Shown here: piece after piece, positions 6,821 to 14,457 of the stretch | How positions within the stretch are numbered: position 1 is the first letter of the stretch | How the letters are laid out: every line of letters starts with the position of its first letter | Assembly (NCBI GenBank): GCA_002067045.1 | Contig: MVPZ01000182.1 | Location: 1 to 25,843 of the forward strand | DNA from: Methanomassiliicoccales archaeon PtaB.Bin134 | Lineage (GTDB): Archaea > Thermoplasmatota > Thermoplasmata > Methanomassiliicoccales > UBA472 | Length of the DNA: 25,843 bases | Reading direction: 5' to 3' | Translations under genes and position numbers: made by a program | Notes under the pieces: model-generated | What the model was told of the DNA's origin: nothing | The model's input: only the letters and a program-made list of their open reading frames with translations | The model's database searches: none

Positions 6821-7690
6821 TTAAAATTGGCCCATCTTGTTGGCCATCTGCCTCAGCCGCTTGATCCTCTCGTTCATCGGGGGGTGGGTCATGAATATGG
6901 TGGCCAGCCCTCCGCCGCGGAAGGGGTTCACGATGAACATGTTCGAGGACGAGGGGTTGCCGAAGCGTATCGGATCGCGCTTGTTGGCGGTCTCCAGCTT
7001 CTCCAGCGCCCGGGCCAGGTACAGCGGTCGGCCGATGAGCTTGGCCCCCTCGGCGTCAGCCTTGTACTCGCGGTTGCGGGAGATGGCCAGCTGCACGATC
7101 ATGGCCGCGATGGGAGCGGTGATCGCCACCACCAGGGCGATGATCATCCCACCCTCGTTCCGCCGGCCGTTGAACAGCGCCCCGTAGAAGGCGAAGCGGG
7201 CAGCGAAGGATATCGCGCCGGCGATGGTGGAGGCGACGCTCATCACCAGTATGTCCCGGTTCTTCACGTGGGCCATCTCGTGGGCCATGACCCCCGAAAG
7301 CTCCTCATCGTCCAGCAGGCGCATGATGCCCTCGGTGGCGCACACCACCGCATTCTTGGGGTTGCGGCCGGTGGCGAAGGCGTTGGGATTGCTGGTGGGG
7401 ATTATCCCCACCTTGGGCATGGGCATCCCGTTCATGGCCGCGATGTTGCGGACGATGCGGTACAGCCGGGGGGCCTCGGCCTCGCTGACCAGCCGGACCC
7501 GGTAGGACCACAGCACGATCTTGCTGGAATAGAAGTACGATATCAGGTTGATCAGCCCGGCCAGTACCAGGAACATGATCGCGCCCAGCACCCAGTTGCC
7601 GATGAACAGGGAGCCTACCAGCCATCCGATGACCATGAACAGGCCGAACATGAAGGCGAACAGGCCCAGAGTTCTGATTGTAGCACCCAT
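6821..7690 (-). CDS. htpX: zinc metalloprotease HtpX homologue
   Basis: A 289-residue membrane-bound M48 protease involved in membrane protein quality control. Two N-terminal helices (about residues 7-30 and 34-53) precede the catalytic motif HEMAH (137-141). Two further hydrophobic stretches (about 150-170 and 182-204) follow, and E208 in REYKADAEGA is the likely third zinc ligand. The NPNAFATGR segment is typical of the family. Length is normal for HtpX. It has its own upstream region with a TTAAATA-like box at about 7728-7735 and an AGGTG-type SD. Confidence 0.93.
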   Translation of the reverse strand: MGATIRTLGLFAFMFGLFMVIGWLVGSLFIGNWVLGAIMFLVLAGLINLISYFYSSKIVLWSYRVRLVSEAEAPRLYRIVRNIAAMNGMPMPKVGIIPTSNPNAFATGRNPKNAVVCATEGIMRLLDDEELSGVMAHEMAHVKNRDILVMSVASTIAGAISFAARFAFYGALFNGRRNEGGMIIALVVAITAPIAAMIVQLAISRNREYKADAEGAKLIGRPLYLARALEKLETANKRDPIRFGNPSSSNMFIVNPFRGGGLATIFMTHPPMNERIKRLRQMANKMGQF

Positions 7691-7843
7691 CTGTCGTTAC
7701 ACCTGAAAAAATTCCATGATGGCGGCCGTATTTAAGGTTTGTTAGCCGTTCTATAAAAGCGTATCCCGGATGGGGCGGCCGAAGTTCCTGAGGGCGCGTT
7801 CGCAAACATTATTACGGCGCAGGCTCTCCCTTCGACGGTTGAC

Positions 7844-8788
7844 ATGAGAGCGGTGGTAACTGGGGCAGCGGGATTCATCGGCAGCACGCTCACCGACCTC
7901 CTCCTGGAGCAGGGGCACGAGGTGGTGGCCGTGGACAACTTCGACGATTACTATTCGGGCAAGATGCGCTTCCTCAGCTGCCATCTGGAGAACCCCTCCT
8001 TCCGTCTGCTGGAGACGGACATCCTGGACCTGGACGCCCTCCGGCAGAGCTTCGAGGATGCCGACGTGGTCTTCCACCTGGCCGCCCAGGCCGGGGTGCG
8101 CATCTCCGTGAAGGACCCCATGCGGTCCCACCACGCCAACACCACCGGCACGCTGAACGTCCTGCTGGCCGCGCGGGACGAGGGGGTGAAAAGGGTGATC
8201 AGCTCCTCGTCCTCCTCCGTTTACGGCAACGCGGTGAGGCTTCCGGCCAGAGAGGCCGACCCGACCGTTCCGGTATCCCCTTACGCAGCCAGCAAGCTGG
8301 CCGCGGAGTACTACTGCTCACTTTTCTACAAGCTCTACGGGCTGGAGTCCGTCTCCCTGCGCTACTTCACCGTGTACGGCCCTCGTCAACGCCCGGACAT
8401 GGCCATCCGGATCTTCACCGACCGGGCCCTGGACGGGAAGCGGCCGCAGATATTCGGGGATGGGGAGCAGACCAGGGACTTCACCTTCATAACCGACGTG
8501 GTGGACGCCATACGCCGCTGCGCCGACTGCCCCGATCCGCGGGGCGAGCCGCTCAACGTCTGCAGCGGCTCGACGGTCAGCGTGAACCAGGTGGTGAGCT
8601 CGATACTGAAGGCTGTGGGGCGCGAGGACCTGGAGCCGGAATACCTTCCATCGCAGCCGGGGGACGTGGACCACACCTGGGGCGACAACAGCAAGGCGAG
8701 GGAGCTGCTGGGATGGCGCCCCAAGGTGAGGATCGACGAGGGCGTTAAGCGCTTCGTCGAGTGGTACCGCGAGTTCGGAAGGGTCTAG
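7844..8788 (+). CDS. NAD-dependent nucleotide-sugar epimerase/dehydratase
   Basis: A 314-residue extended short-chain dehydrogenase. The Rossmann motif GAAGFIG lies at 7-13, and D31 in VAVDNF is suited to NAD. A Ser-rich active-site strand (SSSSSVYGN, about 120-129) and the catalytic YxxxK (Y147, K151 in YAASK) are present. The YGPRQRPDMAIRIF segment is typical of UDP-glucose/UDP-glucuronate 4-epimerases. It probably makes an activated sugar for surface glycans or N-glycosylation, but the exact substrate is not decided by sequence. Its stop codon overlaps the stop of the convergent gene within the palindrome TCTAGA. Confidence 0.87.
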   Translation: MRAVVTGAAGFIGSTLTDLLLEQGHEVVAVDNFDDYYSGKMRFLSCHLENPSFRLLETDILDLDALRQSFEDADVVFHLAAQAGVRISVKDPMRSHHANTTGTLNVLLAARDEGVKRVISSSSSSVYGNAVRLPAREADPTVPVSPYAASKLAAEYYCSLFYKLYGLESVSLRYFTVYGPRQRPDMAIRIFTDRALDGKRPQIFGDGEQTRDFTFITDVVDAIRRCADCPDPRGEPLNVCSGSTVSVNQVVSSILKAVGREDLEPEYLPSQPGDVDHTWGDNSKARELLGWRPKVRIDEGVKRFVEWYREFGRV

Positions 8789-9381
8789 ACCGCCACGTAA
8801 ACCACGCTGCGGCCCTTCTGCTCGGCGCGGATGGCCCCCTTCTCCACCAGCTCCAGCAGCCTCTGGGAGAGCTCCTCCTCATCCATGGGCACCTGCTTAA
8901 GCAGCTCGTGGAAGGTGCGGCCCTCCCTGAGCTCGGCCATCAGCCCCTCGCGGGCCCGCTCGGCCATGAGCTTGGCCTCGGCCGCGGCCACCTCCTCCTG
9001 CCTCTCGGCGATTATGGAGTCCAGGTAGGCCGACAGGCGCTCCTGCGCGGCGGCCTTGAACTCGCCTGCATCCCTCTCCAGCAGGCCGCTGAGCTCCATG
9101 GGGTCCATGTTCAGGTCCCTGAGCTTGACCAGCCTCTGCCGGTAGCCGGCGGCGGCCTGCCCGTCCATCGCGCCCAGGGTGGGGATGTAGCGGACCTCCA
9201 GCCCCTTCAGGGCGACGTGCAGTTCCTCCAGCCTGGTGGCGAGCTCGGCCTCGTTGAGGACCTCGATCTCGAACCCGGGGATCCCGGGGACCTTTCTGAA
9301 ACCATTGCCTACGAGGACCGCCTCGACCTGTGCGGGAGAGCTGCCGTCGCTGGAGTATATGACCCTGATGTACGCCTTCAT
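8785..9381 (-). CDS. uncharacterised protein with predicted winged-helix-like C-terminus
   Basis: A 198-residue protein that I do not assign to a family. The N-terminal 70 residues alternate strands and helices (MKAYIRVIYSS, VEAVLVGNGFRK, FEIEVLNEAE), which could be a ferredoxin-like fold. Residues about 95-140 are a long charged Ala/Glu-rich helix, likely a coiled coil. The last 45 residues (FHELLKQVPMDEEELSQRLL then GAIRAEQKGRSVVYVAV) look like a winged helix, with a helix pair followed by a beta hairpin. A cytoplasmic DNA-binding or adaptor role is possible but is inference. A TATA-like box lies 33 nt upstream. It is divergent from priS across about 80 bp. Confidence 0.75.
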   Translation of the reverse strand: MKAYIRVIYSSDGSSPAQVEAVLVGNGFRKVPGIPGFEIEVLNEAELATRLEELHVALKGLEVRYIPTLGAMDGQAAAGYRQRLVKLRDLNMDPMELSGLLERDAGEFKAAAQERLSAYLDSIIAERQEEVAAAEAKLMAERAREGLMAELREGRTFHELLKQVPMDEEELSQRLLELVEKGAIRAEQKGRSVVYVAV

Positions 9382-9410
9382 GCCGATCGGGAGAAAATAT
9401 TCAGGCTGGG

Positions 9411-9418
9411 CTATAAAG
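9411..9418 (-). promoter_or_regulatory. TATA-like box for the 9381 gene
   Basis: CTTTATAG on the minus strand is centred about 33 nt upstream of the ATG at 9381, giving a short leader. Confidence 0.4.
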
Positions 9419-9464
9419 TTTGGTATGGAGCGGGTGATTACAACCTATTTATTCGGCCTAGGGC

Positions 9465-10679
9465 ATGGGGAAGGACGTGAACAGGGAGGTCGAGTTCGCC
9501 ATGAACCTCTTCCGGGAGTACTACCGGAGGTCCCCGCCGCCGGCCCCGGCCGACCTGCGGGAGCGGGAGTTCGGGTTCATGTTCTTCGACCGGGACTTCG
9601 TGCGCCGGCACACCGGCTTCCTGGAGGAGAACGACCTACGGAGGTTCCTGCTGAACCACGTGCCCTCGCACGCCTACTTCTCCTCGGCCCTGTACGAAAG
9701 GCCGTCCGCGCCGACCATGGACCTCAAGGGCTGGAAGGGCGCGGACCTCATCTTCGACCTGGACGCCGACCATATCCGGGGGGCGGAGGGGCTCTCCTAC
9801 GAGGACATGCTGGTCCTGGTGAAGAAGGAGGCCGTGTCCCTGGTGGACCGCTTCATCTTCGGGGAGTTCGGCTTCGACGAGCGCCATGTGCGCATCTCCT
9901 TCTCCGGGGGGCGGGGGTACCACATTCATGTCAGCGACCCCAGGCTGCGCCGCCTGGGGTCCCATGAGCGGGGGGAGATCATCGACTTCGTCACCGGCAC
10001 CGACCTGGACCTGGAGAGCGTGTTCCCGTCCACCGCCAGCATGAGGAAGGACTTCAAGGACAAGGTGAAGGTGGAGCGGGCCTACCGCGTCCCGGGGAGG
10101 GACCAGGGGGGCTGGAGGCGCTTCGGGCGGCAGGTCCTGGAGAAGGTGGCCAGGGACGTGGAGGCCATGAGCGACCAGGGGCTGCGGGAGCGCTATCCCG
10201 TCCTGCAGAAGGCCAAGGAGGCCACCCTGGCGGACATGAGGCGGGCCCTGCACGGGCGGAGGGGGGAGTCCACCGGCCTGGAGCTCATGCTGCGGGACGA
10301 CAGCCTGGAGTACTTCACCTCCGACCGGGTCAAGGAGCTGTTCATGCAGATGGTCCTGCAATCCCTGAAGGAGCGCATGGCCGGGCAGATAGACGAGCCG
10401 GTCACCAGGGACGTGAAGCGGCTGATACGTCTGCCGGGCTCCCTGCACGGGAAGACCGGGCTGAAGGTGGTCAACATGACCAGGGACGGTATGGACGACT
10501 TCGATCCCCTGCGGGACGCGGTCCCCGAGGTCTTCCCGGACACCCCGGTGAAGGTGCTGTTGAAGGACCCTTTGGACATCCATGTCAAGGACTTCCGGGT
10601 GAGGGGGGAGGGGGCGATGGAGGTGCCCGCGTACGCGGCCCTGTTCCTGGTCCTGAGGCGTTGGGCCTGTTTAGCATGA
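9465..10679 (+). CDS. priS: DNA primase small subunit PriS
   Basis: A 404-residue archaeal/eukaryotic-type primase catalytic subunit, which makes primers for DNA replication together with PriL. The catalytic acidic motif FDLDADH has D98 and D100. The nucleotide-binding SGGRGYHIHV lies at 147-156, and RLPGSLHGKTGLKV near residue 325 is the conserved basic motif around the third catalytic region. N-terminal NLFREYYRR is typical. The start is uncertain: ATG 9465 is used, but a TATA-like box (CTATTTATT, about 9447-9455) would place transcription near GTG 9477, and ATG 9501 is another option. PriL is not adjacent. Confidence 0.93.
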   Translation: MGKDVNREVEFAMNLFREYYRRSPPPAPADLREREFGFMFFDRDFVRRHTGFLEENDLRRFLLNHVPSHAYFSSALYERPSAPTMDLKGWKGADLIFDLDADHIRGAEGLSYEDMLVLVKKEAVSLVDRFIFGEFGFDERHVRISFSGGRGYHIHVSDPRLRRLGSHERGEIIDFVTGTDLDLESVFPSTASMRKDFKDKVKVERAYRVPGRDQGGWRRFGRQVLEKVARDVEAMSDQGLRERYPVLQKAKEATLADMRRALHGRRGESTGLELMLRDDSLEYFTSDRVKELFMQMVLQSLKERMAGQIDEPVTRDVKRLIRLPGSLHGKTGLKVVNMTRDGMDDFDPLRDAVPEVFPDTPVKVLLKDPLDIHVKDFRVRGEGAMEVPAYAALFLVLRRWACLA

Positions 10680-10697
10680 GGCGAGGACATCAGGAAA

Positions 10698-10705
10698 CTT
10701 TATTA
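10698..10705 (+). promoter_or_regulatory. TATA-like box for the 10735 gene
   Basis: CTTTATTA is centred about 33 nt before ATG 10735 and 12 nt before the in-frame GTG 10714, supporting the ATG. Confidence 0.35.
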
Positions 10706-10734
10706 GGTGGCCAGTGAATTATTTGCGGGACCCC

Positions 10735-11571
10735 ATGAAATATGACGTCGGAAAGTTGGAGGGAGGATACCGCCTCTTCTATATTCAAAGGACCAAGAGA
10801 TACCTGTTCCTGGCCCAGGCCGCCATAATCCTGTTCTTCGCCGGCTACCTGGTCTACGCGGGGGGAGGGGTGAGCCTGAAGCCCTTCTTCCTGAGCATCA
10901 ACTCCTTCATCTACTTCGTCCTGATAATGGTGCTGGTCGTGATGCTGGAGACCTTCATCTTCACCATCCTCGAGCTGCGCTTCATGCGCAGCACCAGCGC
11001 CAAGTTCATCGTCACCCGGCGCTCAACCAACAACGCCATCATCTGGGTCGTGGTCTCGGTTTTGGTCCTCCTGGTGCTCTGGTCCCCCATCCTGCCGCAG
11101 ATGCAGGACATGAACATGGGGGAGGACGGGTCCCTGGTGGCCACCTCGGAGACCGAGCCGGCCATCGCCACATTGTTCAACTCCGACGCCCTGGGGCTGA
11201 CCGAGGTCAACGAGATGAGGATCGTGTCCGATGGCCTGGCCGAGGTCTTCATTGTCACGCAGGAGAACTACGACCTGTTCAAGGACTCCGGCAAGGCCCT
11301 GCTGGGCGCCTATCGCATCAACCAGGACTTCCTGGCGGACCCTGACATAGTGGCGGAGTTCCCCAGCCTCAAGCACACCCGCCTCTACATCCTGGCCTAC
11401 AGCGCGGACGGGACCGAGGTCGAGCTGCAGTATTCCGCGTCGAAGAACGTGTCCAACGTCCTCATGAATTACCTGCCGCCGATCATGGCCACGTACCTGG
11501 TGGTGAACGCCTTCTGGGCCTTCTACATGTACAACGCGAACAAGCGCTATGTCCAGGGCATCTACCGGTGA
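10735..11571 (+). CDS. multi-pass membrane protein of unknown function
   Basis: A 278-residue membrane protein that I do not recognise. Predicted membrane segments lie at about 24-44, 53-76 and 103-121, followed by a hydrophilic domain (about 122-240) and a last segment near 247-268 (PIMATYLVVNAFWAFYMY). The soluble domain starts with a Met/Asp/Glu-rich linker and is probably outside the cell. The basic N-terminus (FYIQRTKRY) suggests a cytoplasmic start. ATG 10735 is preferred to GTG 10714 from the promoter spacing. The 3' end overlaps the convergent radical SAM gene by 10 bp. Confidence 0.75.
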   Translation: MKYDVGKLEGGYRLFYIQRTKRYLFLAQAAIILFFAGYLVYAGGGVSLKPFFLSINSFIYFVLIMVLVVMLETFIFTILELRFMRSTSAKFIVTRRSTNNAIIWVVVSVLVLLVLWSPILPQMQDMNMGEDGSLVATSETEPAIATLFNSDALGLTEVNEMRIVSDGLAEVFIVTQENYDLFKDSGKALLGAYRINQDFLADPDIVAEFPSLKHTRLYILAYSADGTEVELQYSASKNVSNVLMNYLPPIMATYLVVNAFWAFYMYNANKRYVQGIYR

Positions 11572-12374
11572 AGGGCGCAGCAGGTCCTGCGCTCCTGCAC
11601 CGTCCATCCCTTCCCCCTGAACAGTTCGACCGCCTGCGGTGATGGATTGGCTATGCCCATCGCCCCTGCCTCGATCGCCGCCACCTCCACTTCCGGGCGT
11701 CCGCGCGGGCGCATGCAGCCCAAGAGCACCGGCCTGTCACCGCGAACGCCCTCCTGCACCGCCCTCAGCAGCCGGCCTTCCCAATCGGGCACCTTCTCGC
11801 CCAGCAATGACAGCAATATTATGCATGGAACATTCTCGCCGCAGGCCTCGCGCACGGCCTCCAGCTCCTTCTCCTCCCTGCCCGCCCCCAGCAGCACGTG
11901 CGGGGCCACCCTCCCCGGGGCGGCCCGGACCAGGTGGCGGAAGGAGGCCAGGTTGTCCTCCGGCCCCCGGTCCAGATGCATTCGTTCAAGCAGGACGCCC
12001 TCGTCCAGCACCAGGTCGAAGGATATGCGGTCGGCGCCGGAGGCGGCGATGGCCTGCGCCTCCTCCTCGTCCACCATCCCGGGGTGCAGGTTCACCAGCA
12101 GGGAGGTTCGATTCTTGATCTCCCGCACCGCCTGCAGAAACGGCAGCAGCGGCACCCGGCCCCGGCGGTCGCAGCCCCCGCTGAGCAGGAGGCCGGTTCC
12201 GCCCTCCGAATGGATACGATGAGCCAGGGAGATCAGCTCATCCGGGCTGACGGCCGGCGTCATCCCCTTGAGGTACTTCCCGCGACAGTGCTCGCAGAGC
12301 AGCTCGCAGCGGTCCCCGGTAACCGAAATGGACGGGAAGGCCCTCCCGGGGTGGTAGAATGAAATGGCACGCAT
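11562..12374 (-). CDS. radical SAM protein (possibly LipS2-like)
   Basis: A 270-residue radical SAM enzyme. The cluster motif is C23-x3-C27-x2-C30 in CELLCEHCRGKYLKGM, followed by the GG-type SAM motif LLLSGGCD (about residues 63-70) and a half-to-full TIM barrel. The C-terminus carries adjacent cysteines in RRTCCALHR. The CEHCRGKYLKGM context reminds me of the archaeal two-component lipoyl synthase subunit LipS2, but this is from memory of the motif and is not certain. No lipoate partner (LipS1) or oxo-acid dehydrogenase gene is in the window. A TATA-like box (CTTTAAATTT) lies about 23 nt upstream, suggesting a leaderless mRNA. Confidence 0.75.
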   Translation of the reverse strand: MRAISFYHPGRAFPSISVTGDRCELLCEHCRGKYLKGMTPAVSPDELISLAHRIHSEGGTGLLLSGGCDRRGRVPLLPFLQAVREIKNRTSLLVNLHPGMVDEEEAQAIAASGADRISFDLVLDEGVLLERMHLDRGPEDNLASFRHLVRAAPGRVAPHVLLGAGREEKELEAVREACGENVPCIILLSLLGEKVPDWEGRLLRAVQEGVRGDRPVLLGCMRPRGRPEVEVAAIEAGAMGIANPSPQAVELFRGKGWTVQERRTCCALHR

Positions 12375-12391
12375 GGTCAGCGATCGGTTTA

Positions 12392-12402
12392 GAAATTTAA
12401 AG
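12392..12402 (-). promoter_or_regulatory. TATA-like box for the radical SAM gene
   Basis: CTTTAAATTTC on the minus strand is centred about 23-25 nt upstream of the ATG at 12374, matching leaderless spacing. Confidence 0.4.
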
Positions 12403-12468
12403 GGATTGTTTCCCTACTGCTTTGCAACCCAAATTTTAATAAATTTGTGGCGTACCAAAAAGATAAAA

Positions 12469-12499
12469 GTGACTGTGCTGGGCCAGTCACAATATTTTT
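12469..12499 (+). other. orphan hairpin plus T-run in the AT-rich intergenic region
   Basis: GTGACTG / CAGTCAC form a 7-bp stem with an 8-nt loop (12469-12490), followed by AATATTTTT. This looks like an intrinsic terminator on the plus strand, yet no plus-strand gene ends here. It may end a small RNA or be a relic of the island boundary. The rest of 12375-12650 is AT-rich and shows no convincing gene. Confidence 0.35.
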
Positions 12500-12588
12500 C
12501 AACGCAGCCTAGCTATTTAAAACATGGAAAAAATATAATGTTCATCAAATGCTGGTAACAATTTTAATCATTTCGATAATGATAGACA

Positions 12589-12602
12589 AGTTATTTAATA
12601 AC
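12589..12602 (+). promoter_or_regulatory. TATA-like box for the secreted protein gene
   Basis: GTTATTTAATAAC is AT-rich and partly palindromic and lies about 55 nt upstream of ATG 12651. It would give a leader of about 30 nt that includes the strong GGAGG. Confidence 0.4.
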
Positions 12603-12650
12603 GGCAATTGGGTCACTTTATTGGGGGAGCGGTTCGAGGAGGTTTGATGC

Positions 12651-13790
12651 ATGGGTATTTTGTCAAGAATTATTGCATTACTCATAATTATGGTGTGTGT
12701 GACACCGTTTTTCACCATGAATGTGATGGCAGAGGGGGACAATTATGCATACGTGATTGGAGGAGATTGGCACTATGGTGATCGGGTGATTGTCGGGTTT
12801 GAAAAAACAAGTTCATCGTCTTTAGTTGCGAAGTTCTTTGACCCGAACGATGAGTTTTATTGTTCCTATACCTTTCCGAAAACGGTTGGGACAAGAACCA
12901 TTCATTTTAACAGTGCCACACCGGGGGTTTGGAAAATGGAAGTATATCTCGGTGGTGTCCTTCAGAGCTATCAGACCGATTTTTTTAATTTGAATTATTA
13001 TGTAATATCACAGGGCAACTATCAGACAGATATCGACCAGACATTGACCTCATATATCCGAATGACTGATTATGATGCAGTTCCTGGGCACATCGCGGTT
13101 GGATATAGTGTTGATTTGGAAGAGTATCGTGATGATCCCTCTATAAACGCTCCAGATACTTTGCATGCGCACATCAATATGAGATCAGAGGATCTTCCTT
13201 CCGAACCATACAGCTACACTGACAAACCGGTAAAATTTGATCTTCACATTGAAAAGATGGCAAACTGGCAAACAAGCACCTATGTCGGACACTCAACGAC
13301 TTATTCATCAAACATTCAGAATTGCGGGATTGATATGTTGACCTATGCTTGGGATGTAGGTTCCGAGGATAGAACTATGAAACCAGATTCTCAAAATGTC
13401 AATTGGGGGGCAGTGGGAATGTCTGCATCATATGGTGGACTTAGCTCGTTAGCAGTTACTGCAATTACCGGCGGTGCGATTGCGTTCCCAGTATTGGCTG
13501 GTGCTGGTGCATCGGCCATCAGTGAATTATACAACCAGTTGACCGCCTCATATACCCCAGATGATGCACCCATCTATACGACAGATGTGTCTTCATCATA
13601 TCGATGGGTCGATAATGTTGTATCATCAAGAACCTCATCTGCCATGAATGGGGCGACTATATATCTGGATAATTCCGGAGGTGGTGATTTCATGTTTAAG
13701 ATTTGGATAGAAACCGAATATATTCACCGTTTGGCGAGAGATAGGACGTATACTCTTAATCCAATAATTATTGTAATTGATGCATATTAA
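12651..13790 (+). CDS. large secreted protein with Gly/Ala-rich hydrophobic segment
   Basis: A 379-residue exported protein of unknown family. It has an N-terminal Sec signal peptide (hydrophobic residues 5-20, VMA near 25-27). Residues about 30-112 look like a beta-sandwich (GDRVIVGF, WKMEVYLGG, SYQTDFF). A Tyr/Asp/Thr-rich middle follows, and residues about 254-294 form a Gly/Ala-rich hydrophobic stretch (GGLSSLAVTAITGGAIAFPV then LAGAGASAISELY) that could insert in a membrane as a hairpin. The C-terminal 80 residues are beta-rich. Two cysteines remain after cleavage (C71, C225) and could pair. A strong SD (GGAGG, 8 nt before ATG) is present. Codons are far more A/T-ending than in the flanking genes, indicating acquired DNA. 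A 53-aa two-TM ORF follows 20 nt later. A pore-forming or surface-active role is only inference. Confidence 0.8.
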   Translation: MGILSRIIALLIIMVCVTPFFTMNVMAEGDNYAYVIGGDWHYGDRVIVGFEKTSSSSLVAKFFDPNDEFYCSYTFPKTVGTRTIHFNSATPGVWKMEVYLGGVLQSYQTDFFNLNYYVISQGNYQTDIDQTLTSYIRMTDYDAVPGHIAVGYSVDLEEYRDDPSINAPDTLHAHINMRSEDLPSEPYSYTDKPVKFDLHIEKMANWQTSTYVGHSTTYSSNIQNCGIDMLTYAWDVGSEDRTMKPDSQNVNWGAVGMSASYGGLSSLAVTAITGGAIAFPVLAGAGASAISELYNQLTASYTPDDAPIYTTDVSSSYRWVDNVVSSRTSSAMNGATIYLDNSGGGDFMFKIWIETEYIHRLARDRTYTLNPIIIVIDAY

Positions 13791-13810
13791 TTTGAAGGAT
13801 GGAGAACGGT

Positions 13811-13972
13811 ATGAAAAAGATTGAGATTCGAAATTTAATTATTGCATTTGCGGCCATTATTGGAATTGTTGCTTTAGGAATCCTGACTGGAGAATGGTAT
13901 TTGAACTCGCTTCTGATCGGGGGGTTCGTCGCTCTGGTCTTCGTCGTTTTATGCAAATCGCATAGAAAATGA
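13811..13972 (+). CDS. 53-aa two-transmembrane small protein
   Basis: A short ORF: MKKIEIRNLIIAFAAIIGIV, then ALGILTGEWYLNS, a second hydrophobic helix (about 33-47) and a basic tail CKSHRK. This is a helical hairpin with both ends probably cytoplasmic. GGAGA lies 5 nt before the ATG. It starts 20 nt after the stop of the large secreted protein and shares its A/T-rich codon use, so the two probably form one transcript. By architecture it could be an immunity or accessory membrane protein for its neighbour. No family is recognised and the function is inferred from position. Confidence 0.6.
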   Translation: MKKIEIRNLIIAFAAIIGIVALGILTGEWYLNSLLIGGFVALVFVVLCKSHRK

Positions 13973-14170
13973 TTTGCAGGATTTATTAACAACTCAGTTG
14001 ATTAGATTTTAATCGGCATGCCCCGCACACCTTGTTTAATTCACGATGAGACCGTCACCGTTTAACTATCCTCCCGCAGGTGTCGAGCTAGGCGCAATGG
14101 TCGCAACTGTCGGTATGGTGTTACACCCTTGAGGAGAAGGTCATGGCTGTTATCTCCGTGAGGCCGAGCA
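13973..14170. other. intergenic stretch without a recognised gene
   Basis: The base composition shifts from AT-rich back to GC-rich near 14060-14100. I see no tRNA, no clear repeat and no coding frame with good codon use here. A possible SD-ATG (GAGGAGAAGGTCATG near 14142) leads to only 15 codons and is not credited. Confidence 0.4.
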
Positions 14171-14278
14171 TCAGAAGCACATCGTCATGATGTAGAAGGC
14201 GGCCGCGGTGATCTCAGCCATCCAGACGCGGACAAATGCGATGACCATGCGGGATTGGCACTCGGTGGAGGTGTTCAT
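14171..14278 (-). CDS. possible 35-aa hydrophobic peptide
   Basis: A short minus-strand ORF (MNTSTECQSRMVIAFVRVWM then AEITAAAFYIMTMCF). Its ATG overlaps the TGA of an upstream start-less coding remnant (ATGA), the arrangement seen in translationally coupled genes of tight operons such as those of viruses and plasmids. It may be a surviving fragment of a decayed operon and may not be expressed. Confidence 0.3.
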   Translation of the reverse strand: MNTSTECQSRMVIAFVRVWMAEITAAAFYIMTMCF

Positions 14279-14418
14279 GCCGGAGCCCCCTCGGACCCTT
14301 TCCCGTCGTCAAGACCGTTTCCGGCCCCCTCGATAACCCCGTTCCGTACCTTCGCCAGGGTTTCTAGGCGGCGGATGTACCTTTCCCGTTCTTCCAGTTC
14401 CCGGACGGACCAAAAGCT
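14275..14418 (-). pseudogene. truncated coiled-coil coding remnant
   Basis: An open frame of 47 codons on the minus strand with high GC3 and a protein-like sequence (SVRELEERERYIRRLETLAK, then VRNGVIEGAG). It contains no ATG, GTG or TTG, and a TAA stop lies immediately upstream at 14419-14421, inside the promoter region of the L18Ae gene. It looks like the 3' end of a coiled-coil protein whose front was lost. Confidence 0.4.
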
Positions 14419-14423
14419 TTATT
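14416..14423 (+). promoter_or_regulatory. TATA-like box of the L18Ae-pfdA-ftsY operon
   Basis: GCTTTATT is centred about 38 nt before ATG 14458, leaving a short leader. It is the only AT-rich box in this GC-rich stretch. Confidence 0.4.
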
Positions 14424-14457
14424 GGGTGAACCCCGTTCAACGCCCGAGGCAACTCCT

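Noticed and set aside
12364..12558. 64-aa plus-strand frame
   Set aside because: Overlaps the radical SAM promoter and the orphan hairpin, has no ribosome binding site and shows no recognisable sequence.
12625..12645. GGTTCGAGGAGG as a tRNA T-arm
   Set aside because: No acceptor or anticodon stem could be paired around it; the GGAGG is the ribosome binding site of the secreted protein gene.
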